From: Planctomycetota bacterium
GTDB lineage: Bacteria; Planctomycetota; UBA1135
DNA: 64,000 nt
Direction: 5' to 3'
NCBI GenBank assembly: GCA_030748415.1
Contig: JASMMA010000006.1
Coordinates: forward strand, 30,978 to 94,977
Part shown: positions 37,779 to 45,151 of the stretch, in pieces
Numbering within the stretch: the first letter of the stretch is position 1
How the letters are laid out: each line of letters opens with the position of its first letter
Notes under the pieces: generated by a model
The model's input: the letters and a program-made list of their open reading frames with translations, nothing else
The model's database searches: none
Told to the model about the DNA's origin: nothing
Made by a program: the position numbers and the translations under genes

Positions 37779-38573
37779 TTAGAGGGCTTCCAAAGTGGGC
37801 AAAAGTCCGAGGGGACGAGTGATGAAGTTGTCCGTTTCGCCCCATGAGAGTCCTTTGGAAACGGAGAATTCTAACAATCTACCTGAAAGAAGGTCGGGTT
37901 CGCCCGGAATCCGAATCCCATTCGGTGCCCAGGCACAGAGGCGTGTAAAAAACTCATTTTCAAGGTTTAGGGGGCCGTTTTGATTGTAGTTCACCCACAT
38001 CTGTTCCCATTCAGTGAGGAATGCAGTCAGGAAATCCTCCAGATTTGCATTCGGCTCAACGCATGTCGTGGGATAGGGCGCTACCTCGTGGGGCGGAGAT
38101 GCACGAACATTTGCGCCAATGCCCACCAAGAGGCAAGCTGGTTTTTTCGCCGGGATTTCTGAGAGGATTCCGCAAAATTTTGCCCACCCTTGCGGTTTTG
38201 TTTGAAGTAGGACATCGTTCGGCCATTTCAGGGCGGCTGGCCTGCCCGAAAAAATTTCGCCTACCTTGGCTATCGCACATGCCGCCATTAAGCCGCCTGC
38301 CAGGGGAGGGTCGGGTGGGGCCAAGCAGGCAGTTAGTGCCAGGTTGGAATCCGGTGGGCCAGTCCACCAATCCCTGGTTTTTCGCCCGCGACCTTGGGTT
38401 TGATGTCGCGCAACAAGGACTGTCCCTTGACAATCATCGGGGGAATCAGAAGATTCGCACGGAGTGTCAAGCAAACGATCGCGCAACAAATCCGAAGTGC
38501 TCGAACATGAATCGACTACTTCTACCGAGCGAATCCAATTCGAGGAAGGAAAAGCGATGTCGCTTAGAGCCAC
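37779..38573 (-). CDS. birA: Biotin-[acetyl-CoA-carboxylase] ligase
   Basis: 264 residues starting at GTG, 7 nt after the sigma factor stop. Ligase motifs: STSDLLRDR, ARHQTQGRGRKTRDWWTGP (biotinyl-AMP loop), LKWPNDVLL and LLVGIGANVRASP. There is no N-terminal helix-turn-helix, so it is a class I ligase without repressor function. It attaches biotin to carboxylase carrier protein. Confidence 0.9.
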   Translation of the reverse strand: MALSDIAFPSSNWIRSVEVVDSCSSTSDLLRDRLLDTPCESSDSPDDCQGTVLVARHQTQGRGRKTRDWWTGPPDSNLALTACLAPPDPPLAGGLMAACAIAKVGEIFSGRPAALKWPNDVLLQTKPQGWAKFCGILSEIPAKKPACLLVGIGANVRASPPHEVAPYPTTCVEPNANLEDFLTAFLTEWEQMWVNYNQNGPLNLENEFFTRLCAWAPNGIRIPGEPDLLSGRLLEFSVSKGLSWGETDNFITRPLGLLPTLEAL

Positions 38574-38580
38574 GGTTTAA

Positions 38581-39369
38581 CTAACTAGTCGGGGGTTCCA
38601 GCCGATCACGCAACCGCTTAATCGTGTTGGCGTGGATTTGGCAAACGCGAGACTCAGTAATCCCGAGCTTTTCACCAATCTCTCGCAGAGTGAGTCCATC
38701 TTGGTAGTAGCCTTGTAAGATTAACTTTTCCTTGTCAGAAAGGTTTTTTAGCAAGTCTTCCCAGCGGTCGGCGGCCTGGACTTGTTGGGCTGGGTCTTGA
38801 GAGTGTCCAGGTTTTAGCGTGTCAATGCTAGATTCCACACCCTCTGAACTTGGGGAAACACGCCGGTCGCTCACATTCAAAATGGAACGCGGCTGAGCTT
38901 TCTTTAGCATTTTTTCGAGATCTTTTTCTTCCACCTCGAAAAGCTTTGCGATGTCTTCTTCGCTGGGCTCCGTTCCGTGCTCGGTCATCCATTTTTGCCG
39001 CAGCTTTTCCAACTTGGAAGCCCGTTGGCGAACCAAGCGGGGAACCCAATCTTGGGAGCGCAGCGAATCCAAAATAGCACCACGAATTCGGGTCGAGCAG
39101 TAGGTGCGGAACTTAACCTTGCGCTCAAGGTCGAACTTGGTAATTGCATCCATCAAGCCAAATGCGCCTTCTTGTGCAAGGTCATCGGCATCAACGGACC
39201 GCGGAAGGCCAGCACACATACGCTCGGCAATAAAACGAACCAATGGCGCATGCATCTCTACAAGTTGGGAGTGCAAATCGGTGTCGCCGGTCTCTTTCCA
39301 TTTTGCCCACAGTTCTTCTGCGGTGAGCGGGGGCTCATCGGGTCGGAGGGGTTCCATGGCGGGAGACAT
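38581..39369 (-). CDS. fliA: Sigma-70 family factor of the FliA/WhiG type
   Basis: 262 residues from ATG 39369, fixed by TAGAAT 8 nt upstream; an in-frame TTG at 39390 lies upstream of that -10. Region 2 (LVRFIAERMCAGLPRSVDADDL, GAFGLMDAITKFDLERKVKF, TRIRGAILDSLRSQDWVPR), region 3 and region 4 (LSDKEKLILQGYYQDGLTLREIGEKLGITESRVCQIH) match sigma-28. Family members drive flagellar or sporulation genes. No flagellar genes are near and it heads a housekeeping operon, so its regulon is uncertain. Confidence 0.9.
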   Translation of the reverse strand: MSPAMEPLRPDEPPLTAEELWAKWKETGDTDLHSQLVEMHAPLVRFIAERMCAGLPRSVDADDLAQEGAFGLMDAITKFDLERKVKFRTYCSTRIRGAILDSLRSQDWVPRLVRQRASKLEKLRQKWMTEHGTEPSEEDIAKLFEVEEKDLEKMLKKAQPRSILNVSDRRVSPSSEGVESSIDTLKPGHSQDPAQQVQAADRWEDLLKNLSDKEKLILQGYYQDGLTLREIGEKLGITESRVCQIHANTIKRLRDRLEPPTS

Positions 39370-39377
39370 GTTCGGAG

Positions 39378-39383
39378 ATTCTA
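39378..39383 (-). promoter_or_regulatory. -10 element of the sigma factor operon
   Basis: TAGAAT on the minus strand ends 8 nt before ATG 39369 and lies 20 nt downstream of the apt stop. It separates the argS-apt unit from the sigma-to-lptB operon. Confidence 0.5.
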
Positions 39384-39403
39384 GGGGCAAGGCTGCGCCG
39401 ACT

Positions 39404-39958
39404 CTACCCGCCTACATGGACTAAGCTGATAATTTCCATTCCATGCAAAAGGTCACGGCCGTGCAGGAAGCCCAGTTCAACAGCAAAAACGGAAGCAACT
39501 ACTTCAGCGCCAAGCCGCCGAACCAGGTTTACGGAAGCGCAGGCCGTCCCGCCGGTGGCAAGAAGATCGTCCACGAGAACCACACGGTCGCCTGGGCCCG
39601 CTCCATCCATATGGACCTCAAGTGTGTTAGAGCCATATTCCAGGTCGTAAGATTCCTTGTATGTTTTCCAGGGGAGTTTCCCAGGTTTTCGGAGTGGAAT
39701 GATGGAGGCATTCAATCGTTCCGCCATGGGCGCTCCAAAAAGGAAGCCACGGGATTCAATCGCGGCAATGTGAGTTGGGCGAAGATGGCGGACTGCCTCA
39801 GTCAGCCGTTCAACGGCGACCCGGAATGCTTCGGGAGAAGCAAGGAGGGGCGTGATGTCCTTGAAAACAATCCCGGGCTTTGGGAAGTCAGGAACATCGC
39901 GGAGGTAATCCTCCAGGCGTAGAGTTTCGGGGTCAGCTGTCATCGGGTTGGGTTGCAC
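39404..39958 (-). CDS. apt: Adenine phosphoribosyltransferase
   Basis: 184 residues. GTG 39958 overlaps the argS stop (TAGTG); ATG 39943 is an alternative. Motifs: LEDYLRDVPDFPKPGIVFKD, HIAAIESRGFLFGAPMA, and the PRPP loop VVLVDDLLATGGTACA. It salvages adenine to AMP. It is last in a coupled NUDIX-HD-argS-apt unit. Confidence 0.94.
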   Translation of the reverse strand: MQPNPMTADPETLRLEDYLRDVPDFPKPGIVFKDITPLLASPEAFRVAVERLTEAVRHLRPTHIAAIESRGFLFGAPMAERLNASIIPLRKPGKLPWKTYKESYDLEYGSNTLEVHMDGAGPGDRVVLVDDLLATGGTACASVNLVRRLGAEVVASVFAVELGFLHGRDLLHGMEIISLVHVGG

Positions 39959-41661
39959 TACATCTCCTCGGGCGTGGGAACTCCAAGGATACCGAGGCCG
40001 TCGGCCAAAGTTTTACGAAGAAGGTCGATTGCGCAGAGGCGGGCCGACTCAAGCTCTTCCTTTTCGCCCAGCACACGCTTGTCGCGATAGAAAGCATTCC
40101 CAGCAGAGGCCATTTTCAAAAGATGTTGTGCCAAAATCATGGGTTCGCGCTTTTCCCAAGATTCACGGAGAGCTTGCGGATAGCGGCCTAATGCGACGAA
40201 AAGTTCGGGGCTATCGCTGAGAAGTTCCAGGTTGATGGAATCAAACGAGGGGGCTTCTCGTTCGGATTTGCGCAGAATTGCGCAGCACCTTGCGTGGGAG
40301 TACTGCAGATAGGGGCCGGTGTCACCTTCAAAAGAAAGAACTTCCTCCCAATTGAAAACCACATCTTTGTTTCGTTGATGTTTCAAATCATGGAAAAGAA
40401 TCGCCCCTACGCCTACCCGCTCAGCGACCGCTTCTTTATCGGAAAGGTCTGGATTTTTTTCTTCAATGATTTCAGCGGCCAGCTCTACAGCACGATCCAG
40501 GACTTCTGTGAGGGATAGAACTCGTCCCTCTCGGGTGCTGAGTTTTCCTTCTAGTAAACGGATGAGCCCAAAGGAAATGTGTTCAATGCGGTTGGCCCAT
40601 TCACACCCAGCCTTTTTAAGCACCGTTGTAAATTGTTGGAAATGTAAATTCTGTTCTGCGCCGACGACATAGAGTGCTTGCTCAAATTGGAACTCTTCCC
40701 AGCGTGATTTCGCAGCAGCGAGATCTCGCGTTGCATAAAGAGTGGTTCCGTGGGCTGTTTTAACAAGGCAAGGAGTTTTGATGCCATGTTCTTTAAGGTC
40801 CACAATGGTTGCACCATCGCTTTCTTCCAGCACACCCGTACTCTCAAGCCATTCGAGAAGGGGGTCAAGTTGATCTTCGTACCAAGACTCACCCCGAACA
40901 AAATCAAACTCACTCCCAAGGCGCTCAAAAGTGCGATTGAACTCCCTTAGAGAGAATTCTGTGAAGCGTTTCCAGATGGCGCGGGTTTCGTTTTCTTCGC
41001 CCGACTCTAACTCCTGGAAGGCCAGTTTTGCATCCGCAGGAAGAGTCTCATCTTCTTTTTCTTCTTCGTGATAGCGCACATAAAGTTGAAGGAGATGGGC
41101 AATAGGGTCGTTTTCAAGCTCGCCCTCGTTTCCCCAACGATTCCACGCAGCGACCAGCTTTCCAAACTGCGAACCCCAATCTCCAAGGTGGTTGATTCGT
41201 GCCACATCATGCCCTGCGCGTTCGGCAAGCCGAGAAAGAGCTGCGCCAATGACAGTGGTTCGCAAGTGGCCGACATGCATGGGCTTAGCAATGTTTGGAG
41301 AACTGTATTCAACAACAACCTTGCCACTAAGGTTTCCCGCCCCGTAGTTGGACTGAGCAGCATCTGTTGCGACCCGTTTCACCAGAGCAGAAGGGTCGAT
41401 TTGAAAGTTAAGGAAGGGCCCGGTCGCGGAAGGGGTTATCGAATCAACTTGAAAACTATCTGCTAACTTTTGTGCCAGCTCTTTTGGATTCGCTTTTTGC
41501 TCTTTTGCAAAGCGAAAACAAGGGAAAGCAAACTGGCCAAGTTTTTCATCGCGTGGGCGCTCCAATTTAAGAGATTCCGCATCAAGCCCAAGTCCTTTTG
41601 CTAAAGCGTTTCGGATTTGAGAATCAAAATGGTCGAGTCCGAGATGCAATGGCTTAGACAT
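39958..41661 (-). CDS. argS: Arginyl-tRNA synthetase
   Basis: 567 residues from ATG 41661, which overlaps the stop of the HD gene by 8 bp. An Add-1 N-terminal domain (about 1-100) precedes the class I catalytic domain with VVEYSSPNIAKPMHVGHLRTT (HIGH = HVGH). A KLSTREGRVLSL segment replaces the canonical KMSKS. The DALR anticodon domain follows to the end. The KLSTRxG form is normal in ArgRS. Confidence 0.95.
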   Translation of the reverse strand: MSKPLHLGLDHFDSQIRNALAKGLGLDAESLKLERPRDEKLGQFAFPCFRFAKEQKANPKELAQKLADSFQVDSITPSATGPFLNFQIDPSALVKRVATDAAQSNYGAGNLSGKVVVEYSSPNIAKPMHVGHLRTTVIGAALSRLAERAGHDVARINHLGDWGSQFGKLVAAWNRWGNEGELENDPIAHLLQLYVRYHEEEKEDETLPADAKLAFQELESGEENETRAIWKRFTEFSLREFNRTFERLGSEFDFVRGESWYEDQLDPLLEWLESTGVLEESDGATIVDLKEHGIKTPCLVKTAHGTTLYATRDLAAAKSRWEEFQFEQALYVVGAEQNLHFQQFTTVLKKAGCEWANRIEHISFGLIRLLEGKLSTREGRVLSLTEVLDRAVELAAEIIEEKNPDLSDKEAVAERVGVGAILFHDLKHQRNKDVVFNWEEVLSFEGDTGPYLQYSHARCCAILRKSEREAPSFDSINLELLSDSPELFVALGRYPQALRESWEKREPMILAQHLLKMASAGNAFYRDKRVLGEKEELESARLCAIDLLRKTLADGLGILGVPTPEEM

Positions 41662-42256
41662 GTAAGGTATCACCAAGAAGTGGAGCAATGAGGTCCTCAA
41701 CCGGTTGGCCAAGGGTGGAGGAGAGTTCTTCCCCATGTTGAATGGCGAGCTCGTTCGCGCGGCGCATCCAGGGTGAGTCACCGTAGCGTTCAATCAAGTC
41801 GGCATGGCGTTCAGAAAGCGAAACAATTGTCGTGTGTTTTACGCAGGAATCTGCAAATGAAATCACACTATCGCCCAAGGTCCATTCCGGGGGAGACAAA
41901 GCGCTGAAGAGATTTTGAATGAATGACTCCTTGAGTCTACCGCTTGCGCGAAGTTCAGATTTGGTTCGGCCCTTAAACCAATGGGTGAGGCATGCTCGTG
42001 CAGAAGATTCATGTCCGAGGTCGCGCAAAAGAGTGAAACCAGCCCAGCCATGCATGACCCCATGGGTTTTAGCCCGGCCAATATCATGGAGAATGGCTTG
42101 AACTTCCAAATCATCCGAATCTAACCCCGTCCCTTTCATTGAAAGTGCATCAGAAACCAAGCGCGCAACTTTGGCAACTTGGAGGCAATGCAATGGCCAA
42201 GCCTCTCCTGCTGGGGAGTGGTCATCAAGGATTTGGCGCGCCTGTTCGGGACTCAT
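41654..42256 (-). CDS. HD-domain phosphohydrolase
   Basis: 200 residues. HD motifs are in order: HCLQVAKVARLVSDAL (first His), AILHDIGRAKTHG (HD), MHGWAGFTLLRDLG and FADSCVKHT. They suit a single HD domain that hydrolyses a nucleotide or phosphoester. The ATG overlaps the NUDIX stop (ATGA) and the end overlaps argS, so it is translated within a coupled unit. The substrate is unknown. A link with the preceding Ap4A-type NUDIX suggests nucleotide housekeeping. Confidence 0.8.
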   Translation of the reverse strand: MSPEQARQILDDHSPAGEAWPLHCLQVAKVARLVSDALSMKGTGLDSDDLEVQAILHDIGRAKTHGVMHGWAGFTLLRDLGHESSARACLTHWFKGRTKSELRASGRLKESFIQNLFSALSPPEWTLGDSVISFADSCVKHTTIVSLSERHADLIERYGDSPWMRRANELAIQHGEELSSTLGQPVEDLIAPLLGDTLHV

Positions 42257-42735
42257 GGAAGGGCAGATTCTACCCGTCCCGAAGCTCGGATTAGAGTGCG
42301 CCGAAGGGCTTGATGCTCAAGAAGCTCTAGAGCTTCGCGCTCTTGAAACCAACCGTGTTCATCGTGCTCATCTGAAAGCTTGGCATCAGTTCCGACCGGA
42401 ACCTCTGCCAACCAGGTCACCACTCTTTTTAAAGACCCGCGGTTTCCTGTTTTATAAATATGGGTGTCTGCAAAATGGGATTGGAGTTGTTTTGAAGATA
42501 TTTCAATTTGTGTTTCTTCATGAGTTTCGCGAATGGCAGTTGCTTCCAAATCAGCGTCGGCAAGATCGGCATGACCTTTTGGAAAGCCCCAAGTTTTGTG
42601 GCGTGAGTTTCGTAATAAAAGGAATTCGGGATTTCCAGTATCGCCACGCCGCCAAAGAATAATCCCAGCAGCAAGGAGGGGGTCTTCGGCAGTTCCGGAT
42701 GCAGGCCTGCGGTCTGGGTGGTTCATGCGATTCAC
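42253..42735 (-). CDS. NUDIX hydrolase, Ap4A hydrolase type
   Basis: 160 residues from GTG 42735, chosen because TAAGAT ends 7 nt upstream. The NUDIX box is GHADLADADLEATAIRETHEETQI, preceded by LLRNSRHKTWGFPKG, the form typical of diadenosine tetraphosphatases. KRVVTWLAEVPVG and DEHDEHGWFQEREALELL complete the fold. Neighbouring argS makes a functional link plausible, because aminoacyl-tRNA synthetases produce Ap4A as a side product. Confidence 0.82.
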   Translation of the reverse strand: MNRMNHPDRRPASGTAEDPLLAAGIILWRRGDTGNPEFLLLRNSRHKTWGFPKGHADLADADLEATAIRETHEETQIEISSKQLQSHFADTHIYKTGNRGSLKRVVTWLAEVPVGTDAKLSDEHDEHGWFQEREALELLEHQALRRTLIRASGRVESALP

Positions 42736-42778
42736 AACAACAATCTTAGTTAGTCGGAGAGGATAGAATCTCGCAACC
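42736..42778. promoter_or_regulatory. Divergent leaderless promoters of NUDIX-argS and pyrK
   Basis: 43 bp between starts. TAAGAT (minus, 42748-42743) is 7 nt from GTG 42735. TAGAAT (plus, 42764-42769) is 9 nt from ATG 42779. Confidence 0.5.
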
Positions 42779-43597
42779 ATGGGAGTCCTTCCAGCAGACG
42801 CACGTTCCGAAGTTGTTCTCGTTTCAGGGAAACAAAGTTGCGGCCCTGATGCTTTCCTTTTGGAGGTCGCTCTTTCGGCCCCTTTGAAGCCCTTGGGCCC
42901 GGGTCAATTTTCCATGTTGACCCCTGTTGGCCCTTCCGAGTTGACCGTTCCACGGCCCTTCTCCGTTTATGATCAGCCTGATTCCATGCATTTGAGTTTT
43001 TTGATTCAAGTGATGGGTTCGGGCACGCAGGTTTTGGACGAGTTAACCGTGGGAGAGAGTTTGCGCTGGACAGGGCCTCTAGGGAATGGATTTGAAGTTG
43101 CGCCACCAGACCGGGAGGTCGTTTTTCTGGCCGGTGGTGTGGGAAGCGCCCCTTTCTTGCTTTATTCCCGCGCTCGGGAAACAGCCCAAGCTCGGACTCA
43201 CCTCATCTTTGGGGCTCGAACCGAAGAGCGCCTCTACGACAGGCACGCCTTTGATGGGGGAGCCTTGAAGATTCAGTTGGCAACAGATGACGGTTCTGCC
43301 GGCTTTCATGGGAACGCAGTTCAGGCTCTAGAAGCCGAACTGAAAGCTTGCCGGATTAGCCGCGAGGCCTTGTTCTGTGCCTGCGGCCCTCCTGGCCTTT
43401 TGCATGGCTTTGCAGATTTCGCCCGAGAGGGGGGGCTGGAGTTCCAACTTTCCCTCGAAACCTACATGGGTTGTGGCATTGGGGTTTGCAATGGCTGCCC
43501 TACCCGCACGACCCCAACAGGGCGCTTTGCAGGATGGCCTTGGGCGAAGACTTGTACAGATGGCCCCGTTTTTTCTGGGGCAGATGTGGATTTTTAG
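42779..43597 (+). CDS. pyrK: PyrK-like ferredoxin reductase/electron transfer subunit
   Basis: 272 residues. FAD-binding segment (PLGPGQFSMLTPVG, VPRPFSVYD), NAD-binding GGVGSAPFLLYSRA, and a C-terminal [2Fe-2S] site CGIGVCNGCPTRTT with a later Cys. This matches the electron transfer subunit of dihydroorotate dehydrogenase B. PyrD is not adjacent, so another ferredoxin-reductase-like role is possible. The gene has its own TAGAAT. Confidence 0.85.
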   Translation: MGVLPADARSEVVLVSGKQSCGPDAFLLEVALSAPLKPLGPGQFSMLTPVGPSELTVPRPFSVYDQPDSMHLSFLIQVMGSGTQVLDELTVGESLRWTGPLGNGFEVAPPDREVVFLAGGVGSAPFLLYSRARETAQARTHLIFGARTEERLYDRHAFDGGALKIQLATDDGSAGFHGNAVQALEAELKACRISREALFCACGPPGLLHGFADFAREGGLEFQLSLETYMGCGIGVCNGCPTRTTPTGRFAGWPWAKTCTDGPVFSGADVDF

Positions 43598-43663
43598 AGA
43601 AAAAGTAGAAAAAGCCTGTTTTCTTCCCTGCACAAAGGGATTGGAAAGGCTTAATCTGGGTTC

Positions 43664-43687
43664 TCATTCACTCCTCAGAGGAGAATC
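43664..43687 (+). promoter_or_regulatory. Shine-Dalgarno site of gdhA inside a small palindrome
   Basis: AGGAG (43679-43683) is 4 nt before the ATG and pairs with CTCCT (43671-43675) across CAG. It is one of the few strong SD sites in the window. The leader from a possible TTAATC (43650-43655) would be about 25 nt. Confidence 0.5.
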
Positions 43688-45067
43688 ATGACTACCCAAA
43701 CCACCATGTCAACATTCGTGACCGATTTCCTTAGCCAAGTTGAGGCTAAAAACCCCGCCCAACCCGAGTTTCTTCAAGCTGTTGAAGAGGTTGCAACATC
43801 GCTGGACCCTGTCCTTCAAAAGCACCCTGAATACCAAGCGGCCAAAATCCTGCAAAGGATTGTTGAGCCCGAACGCGTGCTCATGTTCCGCGTCCCATGG
43901 ATGGACGATCGGGGTGAGGTGCAAGTTCAGCGGGGATTCCGCATTGAATTCAATAGTGCCATTGGCCCTTACAAGGGCGGGCTTCGTTTTCACCCCAGTG
44001 TGAATCTTGGTATTTTGAAGTTTCTTGCATTTGAGCAAGTCTTCAAAAATAGCCTGACGACTCTTCCCATGGGTGGAGGGAAAGGTGGTTCTGACTTTGA
44101 CCCCAAAGGCAAGTCGGACAATGAAGTGATGCGTTTTTGTCAGAGCTTTATGACTGAGCTCTCGCGCCACATTGGTCCTAACACTGATGTCCCAGCTGGT
44201 GACATTGGAGTGGGCGGCCGCGAGATTGGCTTCATGTTTGGCCAGTACAAACGATTACGCAACGAGTTCACCGGAGTTTTGACTGGTAAGTCTCTTGATT
44301 GGGGTGGTTCTTTGATTCGACCCGAAGCTACTGGTTACGGTGCCGTTTACTTCGCAGCTGAAATGCTTACTACGAAGAAAGACACCCTAGAAGCTAAGAC
44401 TTGTCTTGTATCCGGCAGTGGTAATGTTGCTCAGTACACTATCGAGAAGATTAACCAGTTGGGCGGCAAAGCAGTGACCCTTTCTGATTCAAGCGGTTGG
44501 ATTCATGATCCAGACGGGATTGATGAAAAGAAACTTGCATATGTCATGGATTTGAAGAACAGTCGTCGAGGCCGGATTGCAGAGTACACAGAGCACTTTG
44601 GTAATTCTGTTTACTTCGAGACAGATCCTGCTCTAGGCTTTAACCCTCTGTGGGATGTTCCTGCGGATTGTGCATTCCCATCGGCAACTCAAAATGAGAT
44701 AAACGCCAAGGATGCCGCCAACATGGTTAAGAATGGAGTCATGCTGGTTTCCGAAGGTGCCAACATGCCCACTACGCCAGATGGCGTTGACATTTTCTTG
44801 GAGAACAATCTCCTTTATGGCCCAGGTAAAGCGGCGAACGCAGGTGGCGTTGCAGTGAGTGGCCTGGAAATGGCGCAAAATAGTGCCCGCTTGTCATGGA
44901 CCCGCGAAGAGGTGGATAACCGACTCAAGGGAATCATGCACAGCATTCACGAATCTTGCGTTGCTGCCTCTGACACTTACGGAATGGAGGGCAACTATGT
45001 TGCGGGTGCCAATATTGCTGGCTTCCTGAAAGTCGCGAACTCCATGATGGATCAGGGACTGGTCTGA
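43688..45067 (+). CDS. gdhA: Glutamate dehydrogenase, hexameric class
   Basis: 459 residues. Class I GDH motifs: VQVQRGFRIEFNSAIGPYKGG, FKNSLTTLPMGGGKGGSDF (catalytic and substrate Lys), DPKGKSDNEVMRFCQSFM and CLVSGSGNVAQYTIEKI (nucleotide-binding). This length and motif set are typical of NADP-dependent enzymes that assimilate ammonium. It has a strong SD and a terminator, so it looks like a well-expressed single gene. Confidence 0.96.
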   Translation: MTTQTTMSTFVTDFLSQVEAKNPAQPEFLQAVEEVATSLDPVLQKHPEYQAAKILQRIVEPERVLMFRVPWMDDRGEVQVQRGFRIEFNSAIGPYKGGLRFHPSVNLGILKFLAFEQVFKNSLTTLPMGGGKGGSDFDPKGKSDNEVMRFCQSFMTELSRHIGPNTDVPAGDIGVGGREIGFMFGQYKRLRNEFTGVLTGKSLDWGGSLIRPEATGYGAVYFAAEMLTTKKDTLEAKTCLVSGSGNVAQYTIEKINQLGGKAVTLSDSSGWIHDPDGIDEKKLAYVMDLKNSRRGRIAEYTEHFGNSVYFETDPALGFNPLWDVPADCAFPSATQNEINAKDAANMVKNGVMLVSEGANMPTTPDGVDIFLENNLLYGPGKAANAGGVAVSGLEMAQNSARLSWTREEVDNRLKGIMHSIHESCVAASDTYGMEGNYVAGANIAGFLKVANSMMDQGLV

Positions 45068-45092
45068 TTCTCGAATTCGTTCACACCCTCAT

Positions 45093-45123
45093 AACAGCCC
45101 GATCCTCGGTGGTTCGGGCTGTT
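45093..45123 (+). terminator. Terminator hairpin after gdhA
   Basis: A perfect 10-bp stem (AACAGCCCGA/TCGGGCTGTT) closes an 11-nt loop 26 nt after the stop. The following T-run is short (GTTTG). Confidence 0.65.
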
Positions 45124-45151
45124 TGCGTTAGAGTGGTGCCCTAAGGGGTAG

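Noticed and set aside
37880..37910. GGTCGGGTTC string inside birA as a further family 1 repeat
   Set aside because: Only ten bases match and no partner arm is present.
41662..41793. Upstream start for ArgS
   Set aside because: The extension lies inside the HD-domain gene and is not ArgRS-like.
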